Of a DNA stretch of 64,000 nucleotides, positions 32,543 through 40,110 are shown piece after piece. Below the pieces are notes generated by a model. That model ran no database searches. It saw only the letters and a program-made list of their open reading frames with translations, and was not told the origin of the DNA. Each line of letters opens with the position of its first letter. Within the stretch, counting starts at the first letter, position 1. This stretch comes from Micromonospora eburnea. Lineage in GTDB: Bacteria; Actinomycetota; Actinomycetes; Mycobacteriales; Micromonosporaceae. The stretch is from assembly GCF_900090225.1 (NCBI RefSeq), contig NZ_FMHY01000002.1, positions 6,076,001-6,140,000 on the forward strand, in the 5' to 3' direction. The translations under genes were made by a program, and so were the position numbers.

Positions 32543-34033
32543 TCAGCGGGCCGGGCGACCCTCGACCAGCGAGGCGGCGGAGGGCACCTGCTCCGCCATG
32601 GGCGCGGCCTGCGGCGGCGTGGCCGGCTCGGCCGCGGGCCGGCGGGCCGACCGGGCGGTGAGCAGGGCGACCAGCAGCGCGGTGGTGATCAGGGCGGCGC
32701 CGACGCCGAAGGCCGTACGGTAGCCGGCGGCGAGGGCGGCCACCTGGTCCACGCCGGCCGCGCGCAGCGCCCCGGTGCGGGCCGCGGCCAGGGTGGCGAG
32801 GGCGGCCAGCCCGACCGCGCCGCCCACCTGCTGGGTGGTGTTGGCCAGCCCGGAGGCGAGCCCGGCGTCGGCGGGTTGCGCGCCGGCCATGGCGAGGGTG
32901 GTGACCGCCGGCAGGGTCAGCCCGCCCGCGATCCCGAAGACCAGCAGGGCCGGGAGCACGTCGCGGGCGTAGGCGGCGTCCACCGGGATGCGGGCCAGCA
33001 ACAGGAAACCGACCGCGGCGAGCGCCAGCCCGCCGACCAGCACCGTCCGGGCGCCGAACCGGGCCACCAGCCGGCCGGCCATGCCCAGCGAGACCGCCGC
33101 GATCACCAGCGGCGTGGGCAGGAAGGCGAAGCCGGTGGTCGCCGCGGCCAGGCCGAGCACGAGTTGCAGGTACAGGGCGAGCAGGAACTGGAAACCGAAG
33201 TACGCGGCGACCATGAGGAACTGCACGGCGTTGGCGGCGACCAGGCCAGGCGCCCGCAGTACCCGAGGCGGCAGCAGCGGGATCGCGGCGACCCGTTGCC
33301 GGGCCGCGAAGCCCGCGAGCAACGCCACGGCCAGCCCGGCCGCGCCAAGGGTGTCCGGCGACTTCCACCCCTGCTCCCCGACGCCGACGATGGCGAGTAC
33401 GGCGGTCATCAGCCCGGCCGTCACCAGCACCGCACCGAGCACGTCCAGCCCGGACCGCAGGCCGACACCGGACTCCGGCGCGATCAGCCGTACGGTGGCG
33501 GCCAGGATCAGCGCGCCGATCGGCAGGTTGATCAGGAAGATCGACCGCCAGCCGGCCAGGTCGGTGAGGACGCCCCCGACGAGCAGGCCGAGCGAGGAGC
33601 CGGCCGCTCCGGTGAAGCTGAACACCGCGATCGCGCGGGCCCGTTCGGCCGGCTCGGGAAAGAGCCGGACGATCATGCCGAGGCCGACCGCGGTGCTGAG
33701 CGCGCCGCCGACGCCCTGCGCGAACCGGGCGGCGACCAGGGTGGCCGGCCCGGTGGCCACCGCGCAGAGCAGCGAGGCGAGGGTGAACAGGGCGACTCCG
33801 GCCAGGAACACCTGACGCCGGCCGAGCAGGTCGCCGAGGCGCCCGGCGAGCAGGAGCAGACCACCGAAGGCGACCAGGTACGCGTTCACCACCCAGGCCA
33901 GTCCGGCGGCGGAGAAGCCGAGGTCGGCCTGGATCGCCGGCAGCGCCACGGCGACGATGCTGCCGTCCAGAATGATCATCAGGCTGCCGGCGCAGAGCAC
34001 CAGCAGTGCGGGCCAGCGCTTGGTCCCCGTCAT
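32543..34033 (-). CDS. DHA2-type MFS drug exporter
   Basis: The 496-residue permease has about 14 transmembrane helices. It shows the DHA2 signatures LDGSIVAVALPAIQADL (helix 1), GRLGDLLGRRQVF (motif A) and helix-5 motif C near GAAGSSLGLLVGGVL. It probably exports a toxic compound by proton antiport. The ATG at 34033 follows AAGGAGG by 8 nt. An HxlR regulator gene is divergent, 79 nt away, and is probably its controller. Confidence 0.9.
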   Translation of the reverse strand: MTGTKRWPALLVLCAGSLMIILDGSIVAVALPAIQADLGFSAAGLAWVVNAYLVAFGGLLLLAGRLGDLLGRRQVFLAGVALFTLASLLCAVATGPATLVAARFAQGVGGALSTAVGLGMIVRLFPEPAERARAIAVFSFTGAAGSSLGLLVGGVLTDLAGWRSIFLINLPIGALILAATVRLIAPESGVGLRSGLDVLGAVLVTAGLMTAVLAIVGVGEQGWKSPDTLGAAGLAVALLAGFAARQRVAAIPLLPPRVLRAPGLVAANAVQFLMVAAYFGFQFLLALYLQLVLGLAAATTGFAFLPTPLVIAAVSLGMAGRLVARFGARTVLVGGLALAAVGFLLLARIPVDAAYARDVLPALLVFGIAGGLTLPAVTTLAMAGAQPADAGLASGLANTTQQVGGAVGLAALATLAAARTGALRAAGVDQVAALAAGYRTAFGVGAALITTALLVALLTARSARRPAAEPATPPQAAPMAEQVPSAASLVEGRPAR

Positions 34034-34071
34034 CGGAACGCCTCCTTGGTGCACGGTTTGTTACCGAGGCC

Positions 34072-34086
34072 ATGGTCTGTGACCAT
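34072..34086. promoter_or_regulatory. Probable HxlR operator (6-3-6 inverted repeat)
   Basis: ATGGTC tgt GACCAT lies midway between the divergent MFS and HxlR genes. The spacing and position suit a dimeric winged-helix repressor controlling both. Confidence 0.5.
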
Positions 34087-34112
34087 CAGGCGGAGCGGAA
34101 GGAGGCACTTTC

Positions 34113-34508
34113 GTGTCCCAGGAGAACAGCTGTGTGACCGTGACCGCCCAGCAGGCGCGGGCCTGCACGGTGCGGGAGGCGCTGGACCGGGTCGGCGGCA
34201 AGTGGAGCATCGGCATCCTGATCGCGGCCTCGCAGGGCCCGATCCGCTTCACGGAACTGGAGCGGCAGGTGGAGGGGATCAGCCGACGGATGCTCACCCT
34301 GACCCTGCGCAACCTGGAACGGGACGGCCTGCTGCACCGCCACGTGTATCCGACCGTCCCGCCGAAGGTGGAATACACCGCCACCCCGATGGCACTGGAG
34401 CTATACGAGTCGCTGGTGGCGCTGACCGAGTGGGCGGAGCGGCACCGGGCGGCGATCAGCGCGGCCCGGACGGCGTACGACCGGGAGCACGGGTCGCCGG
34501 TCGGGTGA
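34113..34508 (+). CDS. HxlR-family transcriptional regulator
   Basis: The 131-residue winged-helix protein shows the HxlR core: CTVREALDRVGGKWSIGIL, then RFTELERQVEGISRRMLTLTLRNLE with a basic recognition helix, then a VEYTATPMALEL wing. A cysteine (C18) just before the core could act as a redox or electrophile sensor, as in some relatives. GTG at 34113 follows AAGGAGG. It is divergent from the MFS exporter. Confidence 0.93.
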   Translation: MSQENSCVTVTAQQARACTVREALDRVGGKWSIGILIAASQGPIRFTELERQVEGISRRMLTLTLRNLERDGLLHRHVYPTVPPKVEYTATPMALELYESLVALTEWAERHRAAISAARTAYDREHGSPVG

Positions 34509-34536
34509 GCGGTGTGGCGAAGACCACCCGCCCAGT

Positions 34537-34571
34537 CTGACCGATCGGTCAGGTGCTGACCGATCGGTCAG
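34537..34571 (+). promoter_or_regulatory. Twin TetR operators
   Basis: Two perfect 16-bp palindromes, CTGACCGATCGGTCAG, lie at 34537-34552 and 34556-34571 with a centre-to-centre distance of 19 bp. They end 14 bp before the tetR start, so the regulator almost certainly binds here and controls itself and the MMPL gene. Confidence 0.9.
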
Positions 34572-34585
34572 GCATGCTGGAGAGC

Positions 34586-35131
34586 ATGGCACGGCCAGCA
34601 CCCGAGACCCACGACGACATCCTCGCCGCCGCGGCGCGACGCTTCGCCGTCACCGGATACAAGGGCACCTCGTTGCAGGACATCGCCCGCGAGGTGGGCT
34701 GCTCCAAGGCCACCGTGCTCTACCACTTCGCCAACAAGGAAGCCCTGCTCGGCGAGCTGATGGCACCGGCCATCGCGGTGCTGGAGGCGCTCGACGCGCA
34801 GATCGCCGGGCGCACCGGCGCCGACGCGCAGCGGGCCGCCGCCGAAGGCTTCGTCGACCTGGCGGTGCGCCTCCGCCGGGAGATCGCGCTGTTCCGCGGC
34901 GAGTTCCCCGACCTGCTCCGGCAACCCGCCTTCGCGCACATCCAGCAGATCTCCGAACGGCTCGTCGCGGCGTTCGCCGGCCACTCCGACCGCCCGTCAG
35001 CGCGGATCGCCGCGCTGGTCGTGCTGGCCGGGATCGCCGAGGCCTGCGCCGAGTTCATCGACATCCCCGACGAGGAACTACGGCCCGCGCTGCTGGCCGT
35101 CGTCCGGCGGGCCCTCGAACCCACCAACTGA
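34586..35131 (+). CDS. TetR-family repressor
   Basis: The 181-residue protein has a TetR helix-turn-helix (DILAAAARRFAVTGYKGTSL, then IAREVGCSKATVLYHFANKEAL) and a C-terminal helical ligand domain. ATG at 34586 follows GGAG; two earlier in-frame ATG/GTG codons lie inside the operator and are less likely. It sits 35 nt upstream of the MMPL exporter gene in one transcription unit under twin operators. Confidence 0.93.
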   Translation: MARPAPETHDDILAAAARRFAVTGYKGTSLQDIAREVGCSKATVLYHFANKEALLGELMAPAIAVLEALDAQIAGRTGADAQRAAAEGFVDLAVRLRREIALFRGEFPDLLRQPAFAHIQQISERLVAAFAGHSDRPSARIAALVVLAGIAEACAEFIDIPDEELRPALLAVVRRALEPTN

Positions 35132-35166
35132 TCCCAGCTCCGATCCCGAGGAACAAAGGAAGCTCC

Positions 35167-37353
35167 ATGGCGACCCTGCTGTACCGGCTCGGCCGGGCAT
35201 CGTTTCGCCGGCGGCGACTCGTCGCCGTCGTCTGGCTCGTCGTACTCGTCGGCCTCGGCGCCGCCGCACTCACCCTGAAGGGTCCGACGTCGAGCAACTT
35301 CACCATGCCCGGCACCGAGTCGCAGCGCGCGCTCGACCTGCTCGACGAGCGGTTCCCGGCGGCCAGCGGGGCCACCGGCACGATCGCCGTCAAGGCGCCC
35401 CAGGCCGGTCAGCTCGGCACCCCCCAGGGGCAGGCCGTGGTCAAGCAGGTCACCGAGGAGGCGGCCACCCTGCCGGGCGTGGTCGCCGCGGTCGACCCGT
35501 ACCAGGTGCAGGCGCTGAGCCCGGACGGCCGGTACGCGCTGATCCAGGTGCAGTTCGCCGGGCGCGCGGACGAGGTGACGGACGCGCAGCGCACCGCGTA
35601 CGAGAAGGTGGGCGCGCAGGCCGAGACGCAGGGCTGGCAGATCGCCCCCGGCGGCGAGGTGCTCAACGCCGAGCCGGAGGTCGGCTCGACCGAGGCGCTG
35701 GGTGTGCTGGTCGCCGCGATCGTCCTGGTCCTCACCTTCGGTTCGCTGGTCGCGGCCGGGATGACCATGCTGAACGCGCTGATCGGGGTCGGCGTCGGCA
35801 TGGCCGGCCTGTACGCGCTCAGCGGCGCGGTCGAGCTGACCAGCACCGCGCCGATCCTGGCCCTGATGCTCGGCCTCGCGGTCGGCATCGACTACTCGCT
35901 CTTCATCACCTCCCGGCACCGGCAGAACCTGATCGACGGGCTCTCCCCCGAGGAGGCCGCGGGCCGGGCGGTCGGCACCGCCGGCTCCGCGGTGGTCTTC
36001 GCCGGCGCCACCGTGGTCATCGCGCTCGCCGGTCTGGCGGTGGTGAACATCCCGTTCCTCACCGTGATGGGTCTGGCCGCCGCCGGCACGGTGACCGTGG
36101 CCGTCCTGGTGGCGATCACCCTGGCCCCGGCGCTGCTCGGCTTCGCCGGCCGTAAGGTGCTCCCCCGCCGGCTGCGCCACCGGGAGGCGGTCGGCACGGA
36201 GACGACCGGCACCCGCGCGGGAGGCCGGCCGGGCTTCGGGTTCCGCTGGGCGCACTGGGTGACGAAGCTGCGCATTCCGGTCATCCTGGTCGGCCTGATC
36301 GGCCTCGGCCTGCTCGCTCTCCCCGCCCAGGACATGCGGCTGTCCCTGCCCGACGCCGCCACCGCCGCCGAGGGCACGCCGGCGCGGATCAACAACGACC
36401 TGGTCCAGGAGGGCTTCGGCCCCGGCTTCACCGGCCGCCTCGCGGTGGTCGTCACCGCCGACGACCCGCAGGCCACCCAGGCCGCCGTACCGCAGGTCAC
36501 CGCGTTGATCCAGAAGACGGACGGGGTGGTCGCGGTGGCCCCGCCGCAGTTCGACCCCACCGGCCGGACCGCGCTGCTCGGGGTCGTCCCGAAGACCGGC
36601 CCGACCGACGCGGCCACCGAGACACTGGTGCACGACATCCGCGACCACGTCACCGGCATCCGGAACGCCGACGTGCTGCTGACCGGCGTGACCGCGATCG
36701 GCATCGACGTGTCGGAGAAGCTCTCCGACGCGCTCCCGGTCTATCTGCTGCTCGTCGTCGGCCTGTCGGTGCTGCTGCTGATGCTGGTGTTCCGCTCGAT
36801 CCTGGTGCCGGTCAAGGCGGCGCTGGGCTTCCTGCTCACCGTGGCGGCCACCTTCGGCATCACGGTCGCGGTGTTCCAGCAGGGCCACCTGGCCGGCCTG
36901 GTCGGGCTGGACACCGCGGGCCCACTGGTCAGCTTCCTGCCGATCCTGCTCATCGGCATCCTGTTCGGCCTGGCCATGGACTACGAGGTCTTCCTGGTCT
37001 CCCGGATGCGGGAGGACTTCGTGCACGGCGACACCGCCCGTCAGGCCACGATCAACGGGATGGGGCACGGGGCGCGGGTGGTCACCGCCGCCGCGCTGAT
37101 CATGATCTCGGTCTTCGGCGGCTTCGTCTTCCTCGACGACCCGGTGATCAAGTCGATGGGCTTCGCGCTCGCGGTCGGCGTCGCCATCGACGCCTTCGTG
37201 GTCCGGATGACCATCGTCCCCGCGGTGATGTCCCTGCTCAACAACGCCGCCTGGTGGATCCCGCGCTGGCTCGACAAGATCCTGCCCAACGTCGATGTCG
37301 AGGGCGAGGGCCTGCGGGCCCACCTCGCCGAGAAGGAGACGGCCGCCGTCTGA
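35167..37353 (+). CDS. MMPL-family transporter
   Basis: The 728-residue RND-related exporter has 12 helices in two sets: one helix (residues 17-36), a periplasmic-type loop, five helices (about 170-335), then helix 7 near 370, a second loop, and five helices (about 525-710). The MMPL motifs GIDYSLFITSRHR (near 240) and GLAMDYEVFLVSRMRED (near 600) carry the proton-relay aspartates. Relatives export lipids, siderophores or drugs. The ATG at 35167 follows AAAGGAAG. It is co-transcribed with tetR. Confidence 0.93.
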   Translation: MATLLYRLGRASFRRRRLVAVVWLVVLVGLGAAALTLKGPTSSNFTMPGTESQRALDLLDERFPAASGATGTIAVKAPQAGQLGTPQGQAVVKQVTEEAATLPGVVAAVDPYQVQALSPDGRYALIQVQFAGRADEVTDAQRTAYEKVGAQAETQGWQIAPGGEVLNAEPEVGSTEALGVLVAAIVLVLTFGSLVAAGMTMLNALIGVGVGMAGLYALSGAVELTSTAPILALMLGLAVGIDYSLFITSRHRQNLIDGLSPEEAAGRAVGTAGSAVVFAGATVVIALAGLAVVNIPFLTVMGLAAAGTVTVAVLVAITLAPALLGFAGRKVLPRRLRHREAVGTETTGTRAGGRPGFGFRWAHWVTKLRIPVILVGLIGLGLLALPAQDMRLSLPDAATAAEGTPARINNDLVQEGFGPGFTGRLAVVVTADDPQATQAAVPQVTALIQKTDGVVAVAPPQFDPTGRTALLGVVPKTGPTDAATETLVHDIRDHVTGIRNADVLLTGVTAIGIDVSEKLSDALPVYLLLVVGLSVLLLMLVFRSILVPVKAALGFLLTVAATFGITVAVFQQGHLAGLVGLDTAGPLVSFLPILLIGILFGLAMDYEVFLVSRMREDFVHGDTARQATINGMGHGARVVTAAALIMISVFGGFVFLDDPVIKSMGFALAVGVAIDAFVVRMTIVPAVMSLLNNAAWWIPRWLDKILPNVDVEGEGLRAHLAEKETAAV

Positions 37354-37359
37354 TCGCGT

Positions 37360-37387
37360 CGAGGGCCCCGCTCGGGCGGGGCCCTCG
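37360..37387. terminator. Bidirectional terminator
   Basis: CGAGGGCCCCGC (37360-37371) and GCGGGGCCCTCG (37376-37387) form a 12-bp stem with a TCGG tetraloop between the convergent MMPL and erythromycin-esterase-family genes. Confidence 0.9.
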
Positions 37388-37392
37388 GCCGC

Positions 37393-38649
37393 TCACACCC
37401 CGGCCGGATAGGTCTCCATCTCGCCCGGTGTGGTCAGCGCCGGCAGCGGGTGCAGGGGAGTTGACTCGTCGCACCAGATAAAGGCGTCGTAGCGGTCGGC
37501 CAGCCGGGTGGGCACGTAGTTGCCCCAGGACTCGAAGCTCGGGTCGTAGACCACCCCGATCGCCCGATGGTCGGCCTCCCCGGTGACCCACTCGGGCTGG
37601 TCCGGGCCGCCGAAGACCAACACCGCCCGCTCCGGCATCAGCTCGTGCAGCCGGCGCTCCACCGAACCCTCCCGGGCCGGCGGCACCACCATGGTCTCGG
37701 CCGGCGAGCCCCAGCGCGGCGCGGCGATCACCGTGCCCCGGTAGCTGCCGAAGCCGACCAGCGCCACCGCGTCCGGGCCGTACCGCTCCCGGGCGAGCTG
37801 GCCGATGTTGACCATCCCGTCCGCCGCCATGTCGGTGGCCCGGGCGTCGCCGACATGGGTGTTGTGCGCCCAGACGATGCCCCGGGACTCCGGGCCGTAG
37901 CGGTCCAGCAGCCGGTCCAGGGTGTCGGTCATGTGGGTGTCCCGGACGTTCCACGACTCCGGCCCGCCGCCGACCATCGCCCGGTAGTAGCGCTCCGCGC
38001 CAGCCACCACCGCCGCGTTCTGCCAGGCCGAGAAGCGGTCCGAGCCGTCCGCGGCGGCCTGTTCCCGGGTACGCGCCAGCAGCCGGATGACCTCCTCCTC
38101 ACACCGGGCCGAGACGAACCGACTGGCCGTGCCGTACTCCTCGAACCGCTTGCCGTACGGCTCGAAACACCGGTACGCCTCCTGGGCCGCCTCCAGTGAG
38201 GCCGGATCCTCCTCGCCCAGGTAGTCGAAGATGGCCTGCATCGACTCCCACAGGCTGTAGACGTCCAGCCCGTGGAAGCCGGCCCGCTCCGCCTCGGGGC
38301 GGTCCAGGTTCCAGGCCCGCAGCCAGCGGCAGAAGCGGGTCACCTCGGCGTTGGCCCACATCCACGTGGGCCAGCGTTCGAAGCGCTCCAGCGCGAGCTG
38401 CGGATCGGCCAACCCGCCCGGCTCGCCCGTCACCGAGCGGTGCACCCGGTCGCAGTCCGGCCAGTCCCCCTCCACCGCGACGAAGTCGAAGCCCTGCTCG
38501 GCGATGAGCCGCCGGGTCAGTTGCTCGCGCAGCCGGTAGTAGTCGTAGCTGCCGTGCGTCGCCTCCCCGATCATCACGATCCGGGCGTCCCGGACGCGTT
38601 CCAGCAGCGGGTCGAAGTCGCTCGGCGCGCCGAGTCGCTGTACCAGCAT
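37393..38649 (-). CDS. Erythromycin-esterase-family hydrolase
   Basis: The 418-residue protein belongs to the Ere family, some of which open the macrolactone ring of erythromycin. Motifs seen are IGEATHGSYDYYRLREQLTR (conserved E-x-x-H), FVAVEGDWPDC, RGIVWAHNTHVGDAR (conserved histidines) and SYRGTVIAA. ATG at 38649. Many chromosomal members do not act on macrolides, so resistance is only a possibility. An Erm-type gene lies 300 bp away, which raises the chance. Confidence 0.83.
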   Translation of the reverse strand: MLVQRLGAPSDFDPLLERVRDARIVMIGEATHGSYDYYRLREQLTRRLIAEQGFDFVAVEGDWPDCDRVHRSVTGEPGGLADPQLALERFERWPTWMWANAEVTRFCRWLRAWNLDRPEAERAGFHGLDVYSLWESMQAIFDYLGEEDPASLEAAQEAYRCFEPYGKRFEEYGTASRFVSARCEEEVIRLLARTREQAAADGSDRFSAWQNAAVVAGAERYYRAMVGGGPESWNVRDTHMTDTLDRLLDRYGPESRGIVWAHNTHVGDARATDMAADGMVNIGQLARERYGPDAVALVGFGSYRGTVIAAPRWGSPAETMVVPPAREGSVERRLHELMPERAVLVFGGPDQPEWVTGEADHRAIGVVYDPSFESWGNYVPTRLADRYDAFIWCDESTPLHPLPALTTPGEMETYPAGV

Positions 38650-38697
38650 GCCCGGGGCTACCCCTGGACCCGCCCGGGCAAACCGCCCGCCGGGTGC

Positions 38698-38746
38698 AAG
38701 CAGGGGCCCCTTGTTATCGCCTGGCGATAACAAGGGGCCCCTGCTT
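38698..38746. repeat. Dispersed GGGGCCCC hairpin, family B copy 1
   Basis: A perfect 23-bp inverted repeat (38698-38720 with 38724-38746) around a 3-nt loop contains GCAGGGGCCCCTTGTTATCG. Related copies are at 52955-53001 and 55524-55580. Unlike those, this copy lies in a divergent promoter region between the esterase-family and DUF2795 genes. Confidence 0.85.
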
Positions 38747-38776
38747 ACCTGCGGGCGGAGTGGGTAGCCGAACGGC

Positions 38777-38968
38777 ATGACGGTCACCGGGGTGCAGTGG
38801 CAGGCGTTTCTGGCCGGGCTCGACTACCCGGTCTCCCGTGCCGATCTCGTCCGTTGGTGGCAGGAGAACGGCGGCAGCACCGAGACGCTACAGCTGCTCA
38901 AGGCGCTGCCGGCGGAGGAGTTCACCTCCCCCACCGAGCTGCGCGCGGCGCTGGACGCCCAGGACTGA
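38777..38968 (+). CDS. DUF2795 small protein
   Basis: The 63-residue product matches the DUF2795 size and pattern (VQWQAFLAGLDYPVSRADLV, then LQLLKALPAEEFTSPTEL). The family is a small helical protein with no settled function. Its last 47 bp overlap the end of the convergent erm gene, so the two transcripts are antisense at their 3' ends. Confidence 0.85.
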   Translation: MTVTGVQWQAFLAGLDYPVSRADLVRWWQENGGSTETLQLLKALPAEEFTSPTELRAALDAQD

Positions 38969-39773
38969 GCCCCGGATCGACGGCGTGCAGCAGCCGGAAC
39001 ACCACCAGCCACTGCTCCGGCCAGACCAGGCCAACCGGAATGTCCGGATCGAGCCGGGCGGCGCGTAGCGCGCCCTCGACCCGGCGGCGCGGGTGGTCGG
39101 CACGCAGCGAGGCCGCGAGCGACCCGCCGACCCCGCCGAAGCCGAGTTCCACCATCCTCCGGTACGCGGGCAGCGCCGACCGGGGCAGCAGCGGCTCCGG
39201 GCGGCGTTCGATGCGCAGGATGCCCCCGTCCACGGCGGGCACCGGGCGGAACGCGGCACGCGCCACCCGGCCGGCCAGCCGCCAGTGGTGCTCGGGCCAG
39301 GTGAGCACGGTGAGCCGGCTCCACCTGCCGTGGTCGCCGGTGCGTTTGCGGGCGTACGCGAGCTGGGTGAGCAGGGTCGCCGACCGCAGGCCGGGCGCGG
39401 CGAGGCACCACCGGACCACGGCGGCGGTGAGTGACCAGGGGATGTTGCCGACCACGGCGAACGGCTCGGCGGGCGGATCGGCGGTAAGGAAGTCGGCCGC
39501 CCGGACCTGGACCTGCGGCAGGTCCGCGCAGACCGCGGCCAGCGCCGGCAGGACGGCCGGGTCGACCTCGTACGCGATCAACCGGCCACAGCGGGCGGCG
39601 AGCGGCCGGGTCAGCTGGCCGTCGCCGGCGCCCACCTCCAGCAGCAGGTCGTCGGGTCCGGGGCGGGCGGCCCGGACCACCCGCGCGACGGCGGCGGGGT
39701 CGGCGAGGAAGTTCTGGGACAGTACGCGACGGGACCGGTCGCGTGCGGTGGTGCGGGGTCGGCGGGGCGCCAC
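38922..39773 (-). CDS. erm: Erm-type 23S rRNA adenine N6-methyltransferase
   Basis: This enzyme methylates A2058 of 23S rRNA and gives macrolide-lincosamide-streptogramin B resistance. The 283-residue protein has RVLSQNFLADP (residues 17-26), the SAM loop LEVGAGDGQLT (45-55) and the catalytic NIPW (110-113). NIPW, not NPPF or the KsgA context, and the basic RDRSRR start favour Erm over RsmA. The GTG at 39773 follows AGGA. A leader ORF and alternative hairpins upstream suggest inducible translation. The Arg-rich C-terminal extension resembles that of ErmE-type producers' enzymes. Confidence 0.9.
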   Translation of the reverse strand: MAPRRPRTTARDRSRRVLSQNFLADPAAVARVVRAARPGPDDLLLEVGAGDGQLTRPLAARCGRLIAYEVDPAVLPALAAVCADLPQVQVRAADFLTADPPAEPFAVVGNIPWSLTAAVVRWCLAAPGLRSATLLTQLAYARKRTGDHGRWSRLTVLTWPEHHWRLAGRVARAAFRPVPAVDGGILRIERRPEPLLPRSALPAYRRMVELGFGGVGGSLAASLRADHPRRRVEGALRAARLDPDIPVGLVWPEQWLVVFRLLHAVDPGLSPGRPAPRAARWGR

Positions 39774-39924
39774 AAGATCGTCCTGTCTGTCGCCGGACGG
39801 CGACGGTACGGACAGGCAGCGCGGAGCGGGGCCTGTCCGAGCGGGATCGGGACTCGGACGACCCTGGTAGTCGGCGGAACGCGAAGGCGGCGCGCGGCAG
39901 CGGCCGACCCGGTCACGGGTCGGC
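39774..39924 (-). promoter_or_regulatory. Probable translational attenuator of erm
   Basis: Three segments can pair in two ways. In reading order, segment C (CGGACAGGC, minus strand of 39831-39839) can pair with segment B (39809-39817) over 9 bp. Segment B can instead pair with segment A (39782-39787), which holds the erm AGGA ribosome site. A further 9-bp hairpin (39903-39924) directly follows the leader ORF. B:A hides the ribosome site and C:B frees it, as in known erm leaders. Confidence 0.6.
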
Positions 39925-39940
39925 GGTGCGGACGGTCAGA

Positions 39941-40060
39941 TCAGGCGCGGTGGGCGTTCCGGCCGGCCAGGGCCGGACGCCGGGCTCGCGGACGGGCGAC
40001 CAGGAGGAGGCCCCGCGCGGCCGGCGTGACGGCCACGTCGATCAGGGCTTGCATACACAT
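39941..40060 (-). CDS. Candidate erm leader peptide (39 residues)
   Basis: An ATG at 40060 lies 7 nt after TAGCCT (40068-40073), the leaderless pattern. The peptide starts MCMQALIDVAVTPAARG and continues with LLLVARPRARR. RPR and RAR are +x+ motifs of the kind that stall ribosomes in the presence of macrolides. The stop at 39941 lies 167 nt before erm. An AT-rich AAAAT box 4 nt upstream of the -35 position (40091-40096) resembles WhiB7-dependent promoters. Confidence 0.6.
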   Translation of the reverse strand: MCMQALIDVAVTPAARGLLLVARPRARRPALAGRNAHRA

Positions 40061-40110
40061 GCCGGCCAGGCTAGCGCCCGGCCCGCCGCCGCACGAGGCG
40101 ATTTTCGGGC

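Noticed and set aside
30734..34540. A 1,268-codon open frame on the plus strand across the MocR and MFS region
   Set aside because: Its composition is Arg/Gly/Pro/Ala-rich without domains, and it overlaps well-supported genes. It is an artefact of high GC.
34720..37323. An 867-codon minus-strand frame opposite the MMPL gene
   Set aside because: It is His/Gly/Asp/Gln-rich shadow sequence of the real exporter.
38922..39773. RsmA/KsgA housekeeping 16S dimethyltransferase
   Set aside because: The NIPW motif, basic N-terminus, Arg-rich tail and leader-type control region favour Erm.
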